DNA of 64,000 nt from DATDPM01 sp963841995. Lineage in GTDB: Bacteria; Pseudomonadota; Alphaproteobacteria; DATDPM01. The notes under the pieces are model-generated. The model was not told the origin of the DNA. It ran no database searches and saw only the letters and a program-made list of their open reading frames with translations. How positions within the stretch are numbered: the first letter of the stretch is position 1; every line of letters begins with the position of its first letter. Positions 8,721 to 17,746 of the stretch are shown here, in pieces. The stretch lies in assembly GCA_963841995.1 (NCBI GenBank), contig CAWJEX010000021.1, positions 62,001 to 126,000 on the forward strand. Reading direction: 5' to 3'. The position numbers and the translations under genes were made by a program.

Positions 8721-11122
8721 AATTCACCCTGTCCTGGCTTCGCGACCATCTCGACACGAAGGCGTCGATTCCCGAAATCGCGAATACCCTGACCAGCATT
8801 GGGCTTGAAGTCGAAGGTGTCGTCGACCGGGCCGCCGAGTTGGCGCCGTTTACCGTTGCCTATGTCTTGTCGGTCAATCCCCATCCCAATGCCGACCGGT
8901 TACGCCTGTGCAAGGTCGATGCCGGAAACGGCGAGATGTTGGAGGTGGTCTGCGGCGCACCCAATGTCCGGTCCGGCATGAAAGCGGTGCTGGCCCGGCT
9001 GGGCGCGGTCATCCCGGCCAGCGGCGAAGCCTTAAGAAAAAGCAAGATCCGCGGCGTCGAGAGTACTGGCATGTTGTGCTCGGCGGCGGAATTGCTGACC
9101 GGCGAAGACGAAGACGGCATCATCGACTTGCCGGATGACGCGCCGGTGGGCGCATCTTTTGCGCCGTTGCTCGGTCTGGACGAGCCGCTGTTCGATGTGG
9201 CGGTCACGCCCAATCGAGGCGATTGCCTCGGCGTGCGGGGCATTGCCCGCGAATTGGCGGCGGCTGGGCTCGGCACCTTGCGCCCGCGCAGACTCGATTC
9301 GGCCGCCGCCGAATTCCCATGCCCAATTCCGGTCAAATTCGATTCTCCCACAGAAGCGGTGCCGGTGCCTTGCGAAATGTTCGCAGGCCGCGTGATCAGG
9401 GGCATCAGAAATGTACAAAGCCCGCGATGGCTGCAAAACCGGCTGAAGGCGATCGGCTGTCGCCCGATCTCCGCTCTCGTCGACATTACCAATTATCTGG
9501 TGAACGATCTCGGCCGGCCGCTCCACGTCTTCGATGCCGATAGGCTCAGAGGCGATCTCACCGTCCGGCTCGCCCAGCCCGGCGAAAGATTGCAGGCCCT
9601 GAACGGCCGCGAATACGTGCTGGAAGCCGGCATGACCGTGATCGGCGACGATAACGGCGTCTTAAGTCTCGGCGGCATCGTCGGCGGCGAAACTTCCGGC
9701 TGCACGGATCAGACAACGACGGTCTTTCTGGAATGTGCTCTGTTCGATCCGCTAAGAACCGCCGAAACCGGGCGTGCCCTCGCCATCGAATCGGAAGCAC
9801 GGTACCGGTTTGAGCGCGGCGTCGATCCGGCCTCGGTCATTCCCGGCATGGAAGCGGCGACGGCGATGATTCTCGAACTCTGCGGCGGCAGCCCAAGCGA
9901 AATCGCGGTCACCGGCCGTGAGCCCGATTGGCGGCGGTTCATCGAGCTTCGCCCGTCGCGAGTCCATCACTTGGGTGGGCTCGACCTGTCCGAGGCGCAA
10001 TCCAAGAAACTGTTGGAAAGCTTGGGCTGCACGGTCAATGTCTCGAGCGGCGTCTTGAATGTCGCGGTTCCGTCCTGGCGGCGTGATCTCGAAATCGAAG
10101 CGGACCTCGTTGAAGAAGCCCTGCGCCTGACCGGCTTCGATAAAATCCCCGCGGTGTCGTTGCCCCGCGATGGCGGGCTGCCGAAACCGATTTTGACCGT
10201 GCGCCAAATGCGCGCAATGACGATCCGGCGGACGCTGGCGTCGCGACGGATGATCGAAGCGGTGACCTGGTCGTTCGTTTCCGACAGCGAAGCGCGGCTC
10301 TATGGCGGCGGCAATGTGCGTCTGCGCTTGGTCAATCCGATCTCTTCCGATCTTGTGGTGATGCGCCCTTGCGTGCTGCCCCATCTCGTCGGTGCGGCCA
10401 GCAAAAACGCGGCACGGGGATTTTCCGATATTGCGCTGTTTGAAATCGGTCCCGCTTATGCCGACGACACGCCGGAGGGCCAATCGCTGGTGGCCGCCGG
10501 AATTCGCGCCGGCAATGTGGGCCCGCGCCATTGGGGCCGCCGTCCACGGCCGGTCGATGCCTTCGACATAAAAGCCGATGTGATGGTGGCGCTGTCCGTT
10601 GCCGGGGTTCCGCTGAAGGCGCTGCAATTCACCCGCGAGGCGCCGAGCTGGTATCATCCAGGGCGATCTTCAGTCGTCCGCCTGCCGGACGGCACCATGG
10701 TTGCGCGCTGGGGCGAGCTGCATCCAAAGGTTATCGCTGCGCAAGAAGCGCCGACGCCGATCGTCGCCTTTGAAATCTTTCTCGACGCGTTGCCGGAGAT
10801 GAAGAGGAAAGCCACCCGCAGCTCCTTCAACCCGTCGCCCTATCAATCGGTCGAGCGCGATTTCGCCTTCCTGGTCGACGATGCCGTCCCTGCCGAAGCG
10901 GTGGCGAAAGCCGCGGAATTGGCGGATCGCTCACTGATCACCTCGGTTTCGGTCTTCGATGCTTATGCCGGCAAGGGAATTCCGGCGGGCAAGAAATCGC
11001 TGGCGATTTCGGTGCGGCTGGAGCCGCCTGACCGGACATTGACCGATGAGGAGATCGAGGCCGTGACCAAGCGCATCATCGCCAATGTCGAAAAAGCGAC
11101 GGGCGGAACGCTACGCACGTAG
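8717..11122 (+). CDS. pheT: phenylalanyl-tRNA synthetase beta subunit
   Basis: The beta subunit, 801 residues, full length. Start at ATG 8717, overlapping the pheS stop; the longer open frame upstream lies inside pheS in another frame. Domains in order: OB-fold tRNA-binding domain (about 40-150), B3/4 editing domain (NRGDCLGVRGIARELAA follows it), B5 domain, pseudo-catalytic core, and the C-terminal ferredoxin-fold anticodon-binding domain (SPYQSVERDFAFLVDD to the end). No frame damage over 2.4 kb. Confidence 0.98.
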   Translation: MKFTLSWLRDHLDTKASIPEIANTLTSIGLEVEGVVDRAAELAPFTVAYVLSVNPHPNADRLRLCKVDAGNGEMLEVVCGAPNVRSGMKAVLARLGAVIPASGEALRKSKIRGVESTGMLCSAAELLTGEDEDGIIDLPDDAPVGASFAPLLGLDEPLFDVAVTPNRGDCLGVRGIARELAAAGLGTLRPRRLDSAAAEFPCPIPVKFDSPTEAVPVPCEMFAGRVIRGIRNVQSPRWLQNRLKAIGCRPISALVDITNYLVNDLGRPLHVFDADRLRGDLTVRLAQPGERLQALNGREYVLEAGMTVIGDDNGVLSLGGIVGGETSGCTDQTTTVFLECALFDPLRTAETGRALAIESEARYRFERGVDPASVIPGMEAATAMILELCGGSPSEIAVTGREPDWRRFIELRPSRVHHLGGLDLSEAQSKKLLESLGCTVNVSSGVLNVAVPSWRRDLEIEADLVEEALRLTGFDKIPAVSLPRDGGLPKPILTVRQMRAMTIRRTLASRRMIEAVTWSFVSDSEARLYGGGNVRLRLVNPISSDLVVMRPCVLPHLVGAASKNAARGFSDIALFEIGPAYADDTPEGQSLVAAGIRAGNVGPRHWGRRPRPVDAFDIKADVMVALSVAGVPLKALQFTREAPSWYHPGRSSVVRLPDGTMVARWGELHPKVIAAQEAPTPIVAFEIFLDALPEMKRKATRSSFNPSPYQSVERDFAFLVDDAVPAEAVAKAAELADRSLITSVSVFDAYAGKGIPAGKKSLAISVRLEPPDRTLTDEEIEAVTKRIIANVEKATGGTLRT

Positions 11123-11163
11123 CGGGCGTTTGTACCGGGAACAGCAATAGGCCGGAGGTTCTT

Positions 11164-12891
11164 ATGCCGGTCCACAACAACGATATCGCCAAGGTCTTCG
11201 AGGAAATCGCCGACCTCCTCGAGCTGGAGGACGCGAATCCGTTTCGCGTCCGGGCTTACCGCAACGCCGCGCGGACCTTGCGCGGGCTCGGCACCGAAAT
11301 CTCCCAAATGATCAAAAACGGCCGGGATCTGACTGAGCTTCCCGGCGTCGGCGCCGATCTCGCCGGCAAAATCGCGGAGGTCGCGAAAACCGGGAGCTTG
11401 GCGCTTCTCAAGAAACTGCGCCGCGAATTTCCGCCGGCCTTGACCGAAATGTTGCAGATTCCCGGGCTCGGGCCGAAGCGGGTGCAAGCCCTTTATCACG
11501 AACTCGACATTCACACGCTCCCGCAATTGCGGCGGGCCGCCAAGGACGGGCGAATCCGCTCGCTGCCCGGTTTCGGCGCCAAGACGGAGAAGCTCATTCT
11601 CGAAGCGGCGACGGCGCAGGCCAAAGCACCCCAGCGATTCAAGCTCGCGGCCGCCGCGGTCTATGCCGAAAGCCTGACTGCGTACTTGCGGAAAATCCCG
11701 GGCGTCAACCAAGTGACGGTGGCGGGGAGCTTCCGCCGGATGCGCGAGACCGTGGGCGATCTCGACATCGTGGTGACGGCGGGCGCCAAGAGCCCGGTCA
11801 TGGAAAAGCTGACATCCTATGACGAAGTAAAAAAGGTCGTCGCCACCGGGCTGACGAAAACCACCGTCATTTTGCGATGCGGTCTCCAGGTGGATGTTCG
11901 GCTGATGCCGCAGGAAAGCTATGGCGCGGCGCTCTATTACTTTACGGGGAGCAAGGCCCACAACATCGCGGTCCGGGCGATCGCCCAGAAGCGCGGCCTC
12001 AAGATCAACGAATACGGCGTGTTCAAAGGCGAAAGGCGGATTGCCGGCGAGACTGAAGAGTTGGTGTTCAAATCCGTTGGTCTGAACTTCATTCCGCCGG
12101 AGCTTCGCGAGAATCGCGGGGAGATCGAAGCGGCGGCGAAAGGAAAATTGCCGCGCCTGGTCGAACTTCAGGACCTCAAGGGCGACCTTCATGTCCATAC
12201 CACAGCGACCGATGGGCGCAATTCCATCCGCGAGATGGCGCAGGCGGCAAAGAAGCTCGGGCTCGATTACATCGCAATCACCGAACATTCGCGCCGGTTG
12301 ACCATGGTCCACGGCCTTGACGCCAAGGCGCTGCGCAAGCAGATGGCGGAAATCGATCGCCTGAACGACGAGAAACTCGGCATCACGCTGCTCAAAGGCA
12401 TCGAAGTCGATATCCTCGAAGACGGCAAGCTCGACTTGCCCGACGAGATTCTAGCGGAGCTTGATCTGGTGGTGGGCGCGGTCCACAGCAAATTCAATCT
12501 CTCCCGCGCCAAGCAAACCGATCGCATTCTTCGCGCGATGAACCATCCGTCGTTCACGATCTTTGCTCATCCCACCGGGCGATTGATCCCCGAGCGCGAA
12601 GCCTATGACGTCGACATGGCGCAAGTCATCGCCGGGGCCAAACAACGCGGTTGTTTCCTCGAGCTCAACGCGCACCCGGAACGGCTCGATCTCACGGATG
12701 TCTATTGCCAGGCGGCGAAATCGGCGGGCGTGCTGGTCAGCATCAATTCCGATGCCCACGGCACGGAGGAATTAAACAATCTTCGCTTTGGGGTGGGGCA
12801 GGCGCGGCGCGGGTGGTTGGAAAGCTCCGACGTGCTCAATGCCCGGCCGTTGAAAGAGCTTCGCGCGATGCTGAAGCGGACCATACTCTAA
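11164..12891 (+). CDS. polX: family X DNA polymerase with C-terminal PHP domain
   Basis: PolX, 575 residues, a gap-filling repair polymerase. The N-terminal 8-kDa and helix-hairpin-helix part (PFRVRAYRNAARTLRGL, LPGVGADLAGKIAEV) leads to the nucleotidyltransferase motif with the metal aspartates (VAGSFRRMRETVGDLDIVV). From about residue 338 there is a PHP phosphoesterase domain with its metal ligands (DLHVHTTATDG, ITEHS, HPTGR, SDAHG), which in bacterial PolX supplies 3'-5' exonuclease or end-cleaning activity. It follows pheT by about 40 bases with an AGGAGG-like ribosome site (CGGAGGTTCTT) before the ATG. Confidence 0.95.
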   Translation: MPVHNNDIAKVFEEIADLLELEDANPFRVRAYRNAARTLRGLGTEISQMIKNGRDLTELPGVGADLAGKIAEVAKTGSLALLKKLRREFPPALTEMLQIPGLGPKRVQALYHELDIHTLPQLRRAAKDGRIRSLPGFGAKTEKLILEAATAQAKAPQRFKLAAAAVYAESLTAYLRKIPGVNQVTVAGSFRRMRETVGDLDIVVTAGAKSPVMEKLTSYDEVKKVVATGLTKTTVILRCGLQVDVRLMPQESYGAALYYFTGSKAHNIAVRAIAQKRGLKINEYGVFKGERRIAGETEELVFKSVGLNFIPPELRENRGEIEAAAKGKLPRLVELQDLKGDLHVHTTATDGRNSIREMAQAAKKLGLDYIAITEHSRRLTMVHGLDAKALRKQMAEIDRLNDEKLGITLLKGIEVDILEDGKLDLPDEILAELDLVVGAVHSKFNLSRAKQTDRILRAMNHPSFTIFAHPTGRLIPEREAYDVDMAQVIAGAKQRGCFLELNAHPERLDLTDVYCQAAKSAGVLVSINSDAHGTEELNNLRFGVGQARRGWLESSDVLNARPLKELRAMLKRTIL

Positions 12892-13167
12892 TGGGCCGGT
12901 AGCCCGCTGGGTCGTGCCATGAGAAAAGACCTCCGTTCCGGGCAAAGCCGGGCGCCCGGGTCCCTCCGCCCGGAGCCCCACCCAACGGAGCCGGCCCGGT
13001 TCGGGCTCGACAGCGGCCAAGCCGAAAGGGCCGGAATCCTCTAGGCGGCAGAACTAACAAGAAGAGGGCTCACGGCGGGCCCTTATGTCGGGGCTTCCGC
13101 AACGGCGCCATGACTGATAAAAGGCAGGCGCCTTTGCCCCCGGCCTTTGCGCCGCTTCTAAGCTGAA

Positions 13168-14970
13168 ATGACCGATCTCCGCCATATCCGCAATTTCGCG
13201 ATCATCGCCCATATCGATCACGGCAAATCGACGCTGGCCGACCGGCTGATCGAGTTTTGCGGCGGTCTGGAGGCGCGCGAGATGCGCGAGCAGGTCCTCG
13301 ATTCCATGGATATCGAGCGCGAGCGCGGCATCACGATCAAGGCTCAGACGGTTCGGCTGACCTATAAGGCCAAGAACGGCGAAACCTATGAGCTCAACCT
13401 CATGGACACGCCGGGCCATGTGGACTTCGCCTATGAGGTGAACCGGAGCCTGGCGGCCTGCGAAGGTTCGCTTCTCGTGGTCGACGTGACCCAGGGCGTC
13501 GAAGCGCAAACCCTGGCCAACGCCTATCAGGCGATCGACAACAATCACGAGATCATCCCGATTCTGAACAAGATCGATTTGCCGGCGGCGGAGCCGGAGC
13601 GCGTCAAACGCGAAATCGAGGATGTGATCGGCATCGACGCTTCGCATGCCATCGAAATTTCGGCAAAGACCGGCAAGGGCGTGCCCGATGTGTTGGAGGC
13701 GTTGGTGGGGCGGTTGCCGGCGCCGGTGGGGGACCGCAATGCGCCGCTGAAGGCGCTTCTGGTCGATAGCTGGTACGACTCCTATTTGGGCGTCGTCATT
13801 TTGGTGCGGGTGAAGGACGGCGTGTTGAAACCCGGCGTCAGGATCAAGCTGATGGCGACCGGGGCGCAGCACCAAGTGGACAAAGTCGGCATCACCACGC
13901 CGAAGAAAGTCGACGTGCCGGAATTGACGCCCGGCGAAATCGGATTCATCACCGCCGGAATCAAAAGCGTCGCCGATTGCCAGGTCGGCGACACTATCAC
14001 CGATGCGCGCGCACCGGCGGCCGCACCCTTACCCGGATTCAAACCCTCGGTGCCGGTGGTTTTCTGCGGCCTCTTTCCCGCGGACGCCGCCGAATTCGAA
14101 CATCTCCGCGACAGTCTGTCGAAGCTGCGGCTCAACGATGCGAGTTTTGTTTACGAGGGTGAGACCTCGGCGGCCCTGGGTTTTGGTTTCCGCTGCGGAT
14201 TTCTAGGACTCCTCCATCTTGAAATAATCCAGGAGCGGTTGCGCCGGGAATTCGGGCTCGAGCTTGTCACCACGGCGCCGTCGGTCATTTATCGCGTTCA
14301 CCAAACCAACCGCACGGTGCTGGAGCTGCACAATCCGGCGGACATGCCGGATCCGGTGAAGATCGAAAAAATCGAGGAGCCGTGGATCAAGGCGACGATT
14401 CTGGTCCCGGACACCTATCTCGGCGCGGTTTTATCGCTGTGCGAAGAGCGGCGCGGCATTCAGATCGATCGCACTTATGCCGGCGGCCGCGCCATGCTGG
14501 TTTATGAATTGCCGCTCAACGAAGTCGTGTTCGATTTCCACGATCGATTGAAATCGGTCAGCCGAGGCTATGCCAGCTTCGACTATCAAATGCACGGTTA
14601 CCGGGAATCGGACCTCGTGAAGCTGGCGATCCTCGTCAATGGCGAGCCCGTCGATGCGCTCTCCTCCGTCGTGCATCGAATTCACGCGGAAGAACGTGGC
14701 CGGTCGGTGCTGCTGCGCCTTAAGGATTTGATCCCGCGACAACTGTTCAAGATCGCGCTGCAGGCGGCCATCGGCGGCAAGGTTGTGGCACGGGAAGATA
14801 TCGGCGCCATGCGCAAGGACGTGCTCGCCAAATGCTATGGTGGCGACGTGACGCGCAAACGAAAGCTTTTGGACAAGCAGAAGAAGGGCAAGAAGCGGAT
14901 GAAGGAATTCGGCAAGGTCGAAATTCCGCACAGCGCCTTCATCGCCGCCCTCAAGACCGACAGCAAATAG
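13168..14970 (+). CDS. lepA: elongation factor 4 (LepA) GTPase
   Basis: EF-4, 600 residues. It is a translational GTPase that acts on ribosomes under stress and during 30S assembly. G motifs are clear: HIDHGKSTLADRL (G1), DTPGHVDF (G3), NKIDLPAA (G4). The distinctive LepA C-terminal domain follows EF-G-like domains III and V and ends in a very basic tail (KRKLLDKQKKGKKRMKEFGK), as in the family. The preceding 276-base gap after polX holds no gene that I can support. The end converges on a small membrane protein gene two bases away. Confidence 0.97.
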   Translation: MTDLRHIRNFAIIAHIDHGKSTLADRLIEFCGGLEAREMREQVLDSMDIERERGITIKAQTVRLTYKAKNGETYELNLMDTPGHVDFAYEVNRSLAACEGSLLVVDVTQGVEAQTLANAYQAIDNNHEIIPILNKIDLPAAEPERVKREIEDVIGIDASHAIEISAKTGKGVPDVLEALVGRLPAPVGDRNAPLKALLVDSWYDSYLGVVILVRVKDGVLKPGVRIKLMATGAQHQVDKVGITTPKKVDVPELTPGEIGFITAGIKSVADCQVGDTITDARAPAAAPLPGFKPSVPVVFCGLFPADAAEFEHLRDSLSKLRLNDASFVYEGETSAALGFGFRCGFLGLLHLEIIQERLRREFGLELVTTAPSVIYRVHQTNRTVLELHNPADMPDPVKIEKIEEPWIKATILVPDTYLGAVLSLCEERRGIQIDRTYAGGRAMLVYELPLNEVVFDFHDRLKSVSRGYASFDYQMHGYRESDLVKLAILVNGEPVDALSSVVHRIHAEERGRSVLLRLKDLIPRQLFKIALQAAIGGKVVAREDIGAMRKDVLAKCYGGDVTRKRKLLDKQKKGKKRMKEFGKVEIPHSAFIAALKTDSK

Positions 14971-14972
14971 GA

Positions 14973-15302
14973 TCAGCCGAACCGGCGGCGGTGATCGCGC
15001 TTGCGTCCCAAGACGAGAAGAGCAATGCCGATGACCGCGGGGATAAGGACGGCAAAGAGCAAGGCCTGATAGGCCGGCTTATTCAAGAGCGGGAGCAATC
15101 CGTAGGTCCACAACGCCGGGTGCAGATAGCGCTGAAGGCCAAGCTGGACGGTCCGAAGGCTCTCGCAGTCGTCCAGGCCGCACCATAAAGTGCCCGCCAA
15201 CTGCGCGAAATTCTGGCCCTCCATCCATAGGACGACGCCGGTCACGGCGATCGCCAATGCCGCGACAAGCAATATCCAGCCGAGGATGCGCGCGGCGATC
15301 AT
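14973..15302 (-). CDS. small membrane protein, unknown function
   Basis: A 109-residue protein with two hydrophobic helices (MIAARILGWILLVAALAIAVTG at the N terminus, here residues 1-22, and about 78-99). Between them is a stretch with CGLDDCESLR, so two cysteines lie in the loop that probably faces the periplasm. The end is basic (GRKRDHRRRFG), which suggests a cytoplasmic C terminus and an N-in/C-in topology. I chose ATG at 15302 because the sequence upstream of it reads through the tRNA-Ser gene and is not protein-like. I do not recognise the family. Confidence 0.7.
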   Translation of the reverse strand: MIAARILGWILLVAALAIAVTGVVLWMEGQNFAQLAGTLWCGLDDCESLRTVQLGLQRYLHPALWTYGLLPLLNKPAYQALLFAVLIPAVIGIALLVLGRKRDHRRRFG

Positions 15303-15503
15303 GCTCCCCCTTCGGGCCCGCCCCAGCCCGCTCGCGCGTCGCGAATACCCGAGTAACTTAGCAGGTGAAATGGTGCGCGCAACCGTTAACCGGGGATTCG
15401 CGCAATCGAATGAGAGACTTCGCCGCCGCCGCGCTCCCTTGGCTTGGTTGCGCCGGGGCTGGTATGGTTGGCGCCCTTCGCCGGTGCGGCCGCGAAGGAG
15501 CGG

Positions 15504-15593
15504 GGAGGGGTGGCCGAGTGGTCTAAGGCGCACGCCTGGAAAGTGTGTATACGGGCAACCGTATCGTGGGTTCGAATCCCACCCCCTCCGCCA
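15504..15593 (+). tRNA. tRNA-Ser (GGA)
   Basis: A class II tRNA of 90 bases including the encoded CCA at 15591-15593. The acceptor stem pairs GGAGGGG (15504-15510) with CCCCTCC (15583-15589) with discriminator G. The anticodon GGA is at 15538-15540 in the loop CTGGAAA. The long variable arm and the T arm (GTTCGAATC) are present. It reads UCC/UCU serine codons. Confidence 0.97.
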
Positions 15594-15708
15594 GTTACAC
15601 GTCACGAAATCCGGAAGCAGGGGCTCAATCCGGATATTTGCTGTGCTGCCGCCAGCACCCGGTCGCCGAGTTCGGGAGTGCGTTTTCACCTCAGCGCCGG
15701 TTGTAACC

Positions 15709-16134
15709 ATGAATATCGATGATCCGGTCGATCAACTTATTTACGTAAACTCATCCTGTCGTCAGATGAGCGAGCCCGAGCTTGAACACCTGCTGACAGC
15801 GGCGCGCGAAAAAAATTCCGCACTCGGCATTACCGGAATGTTGCTCTATGTGGGCGGCAATTTCATTCAAGCTCTCGACGGATCAAAAAAAGCGGTTGAC
15901 GCGATCCTGCGCAGTATCAAGAGCGATTCGCGCCACACTGATATTCGAATCCTCCTGCGCTCGGAGAATGTGCAGCGGGATATTGTCGAATGATCGATGG
16001 GCTGCTACCGCTGCGAGCCTGCCGAGCTCGTGCCGCTCGGCGACCTCGATCTTGGCAGGGACACCGATAGAATCGCCATCATCCTGGCCAAGGATCGCTG
16101 GGGCCGCGCACTCCCGGCTCGTTTTACCGACTGA
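15709..16134 (+). pseudogene. BLUF-domain photoreceptor gene with in-frame TGA at the conserved Trp
   Basis: The ATG at 15709 opens a BLUF (blue light using FAD) domain: LIYVNSS carries the flavin-site Tyr, AREKNSALGITG the Asn, and NFIQALDG the switching Gln. The frame stops at TGA 15991-15993 (codon 95), and reads on in the same frame as SMGCYRCEPAELVPLG through 46 more codons to TGA at 16132-16134. In BLUF proteins this point is the W-S-M-G motif with the semi-conserved Trp, so TGA sits exactly where TGG is expected, a single G-to-A change. The stopped product (94 residues) would lack the last strand and the C-terminal helices. It could be a nonsense mutation, an error, or readthrough; I favour the first. 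Confidence 0.85.
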
Positions 16135-16482
16135 ATCGATAGCCCCGACGTTAACGGACCTAAGAAATCGGTCCTAAAGCGGCGGCCGGTCTGCCCCATT
16201 CTTGCCATGGTTTTGAGCTTAATAATGTTACTTATTATGGGCATCGCCATCCTGTTTCGCCGGCTCGGGCCGCCGCCGTCTTGTGGGTGGAGATGAGCTT
16301 TTGGCTGGGGTGAGTTCAAGGGCAGCCGAGGGGTTTCGGGAAAATGTGCATAATGGATTGGGTCATCCCCACCAATTCGCCGTTATGGTCGCCCGCTGCG
16401 GATTATCCCGCTAGAGTGCGCGGCGATGCCGCGATCGCCACAGGATAGTCACAACGAGACCCAGGGAGGTTTAGCCATCACG
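16135..16482. other. gene-free stretch between BLUF gene and lipoprotein gene
   Basis: About 350 bases without a supported gene on either strand. A short T/A-rich patch (16210-16240, AATAATGTTACTTATTATG, containing a near-palindrome) stands out in a GC-rich background and could be a promoter or operator. The end of the gap holds the AGGGAGG ribosome site of the next gene. Confidence 0.4.
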
Positions 16483-16992
16483 ATGAAGGCCTCCTTCCCG
16501 ATTGGAATTTGCCTGGCCGCCGGGCTGCTGATTTCTTCTTGCAGCTTCCTGCAGCCGCCGGCGCCTCCACCTCCACCGGTTGTTCAGGCCGCCCCCGAAG
16601 CCGATAATTTGCCGTCGGCCATTCCGGTGGTTCAATCTCCCGAGCCTGAGCCTGTGCGGGTGGCGGTCGTTCCGCAGGTGCGGCCCGAGCCCAAGCCCAA
16701 TCTTTTCGATCCGAAAAATCTGGTGGGGCTCGACCAGATCGCGGTCGAGAACATGATGGGAAAACCCGCCGCAATTCAGGAAGAGCCGCCGGCGACGATC
16801 TGGCAATATACTGATTATTCCGGGGGCGACGGGTGCGCACTTAAAGTGTATTTTTATCTCGATATCGGCACGCACAAGCTCCGTGCGCTGTCTTATGATA
16901 TAAATGCGCCGGCGGATTCGGATCACGCTGCGGATGACAATCGATTGTGTGTCGGAAGGATTCAGGCGGAGAATCTTGGCAAGCAACGGTGA
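16483..16992 (+). CDS. lipoprotein with SmpA/BamE-like C-terminal domain
   Basis: A 169-residue lipoprotein. The signal peptide ends in a lipobox (LLISSC, Cys at about 20), then a proline-rich linker (about 24-50). The C-terminal part has LVGLDQIAVENMMGKPAAIQ and WQYTDYSGGDGCALKVYFYL, a pattern of the SmpA/OmlA (BamE-like) fold. It is expected in the outer membrane or inner-membrane periplasmic face. ATG 16483 follows a good ribosome site; a longer frame from 16426 lacks one. It sits 4 bases before a ChvI-type regulator gene, so it may be a target or partner of that system. The fold call is from pattern only. Confidence 0.75.
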   Translation: MKASFPIGICLAAGLLISSCSFLQPPAPPPPPVVQAAPEADNLPSAIPVVQSPEPEPVRVAVVPQVRPEPKPNLFDPKNLVGLDQIAVENMMGKPAAIQEEPPATIWQYTDYSGGDGCALKVYFYLDIGTHKLRALSYDINAPADSDHAADDNRLCVGRIQAENLGKQR

Positions 16993-16996
16993 TGTG

Positions 16997-17746
16997 ATGG
17001 GAAACCACACGCGTATCATCCTGGTTGATGACGACGATCTTTTTCGCGAATCGCTTTATCAAAACCTGACGGACGCCGGGTTCGACGTCGTAACGTTCTC
17101 TGACGGCCCGGCGGCCCTCGAACATATCACGGACGACGATTTGGCGGATCTTATCCTGCTGGACTGGAAGATGCCGGGAATGAACGGTATCCAAGTCTTG
17201 CGCCAGATCCGCGACAACGGAATCGAAATTCCGGTGATTTTCCTCACCGTGCTGTCCGACCAGATGTATGAAGAAGCGGCCTTGTTGAGCGGGGCGGTCG
17301 ATTTCGTCGAGAAGGCCCGCAGCTTTTCCATTCTGCTGAAGCGAATCGAGCTGATCCTGTCCGGCGCCAAGGCCAAATCGGCCGATGCCGAATTGGAGTC
17401 CGCCGAAGAAGAAATCCTGCGCCGCGGCAAGTTGGAATTGCGTCTCGAAATGGGACGGGCCTTCTGGGAAGGCACCCAAATCGACCTGAGCCTCACCGAA
17501 TTCAAGATGCTGCATTATCTCGTCTCCCGGGCGGGAAACGACGTGCGCTACCGGGAGCTTTACGATCTCGTCCACGGCAAGGATTTCGTGGCAGGTCCCG
17601 GCGACGAAGGCTACCGGTCAAATGTGAGGACCTTCGTCAAGCGAATTCGCCAGAAATTCCGGAAGGTCGACGATTCGTTCGGCCACATCGAAAACTACTC
17701 GAATTTCGGCTATCGCTGGCGCGACGATGTTAGCAGCGCTCCGTGA
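16997..17746 (+). CDS. chvI: ChvI-type response regulator
   Basis: A 249-residue OmpR-class response regulator. The receiver has the acidic pocket IILVDDDDLF, the phospho-acceptor in LILLDWKMPGMNG, the Thr in FLTVLSD and the Lys in VEKARSF. The winged-helix DNA-binding domain begins near ELRLEMGRAFWEGTQIDLS and ends ENYSNFGYRWRDD. Sequence and its pairing with the next gene indicate ChvI, the alphaproteobacterial regulator of envelope, acid and exopolysaccharide genes. The start is ATG 16997 and the end overlaps the kinase gene by 20 bases, so the pair is coupled. Confidence 0.88.
   Translation: MGNHTRIILVDDDDLFRESLYQNLTDAGFDVVTFSDGPAALEHITDDDLADLILLDWKMPGMNGIQVLRQIRDNGIEIPVIFLTVLSDQMYEEAALLSGAVDFVEKARSFSILLKRIELILSGAKAKSADAELESAEEEILRRGKLELRLEMGRAFWEGTQIDLSLTEFKMLHYLVSRAGNDVRYRELYDLVHGKDFVAGPGDEGYRSNVRTFVKRIRQKFRKVDDSFGHIENYSNFGYRWRDDVSSAP

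Noticed and set aside
15991..15993. Recoding of UGA as tryptophan genome-wide
   Set aside because: Other genes end in TGA at their natural C terminus (pheS, the epimerase-upstream gene, GT9) and TGG is used for Trp throughout.
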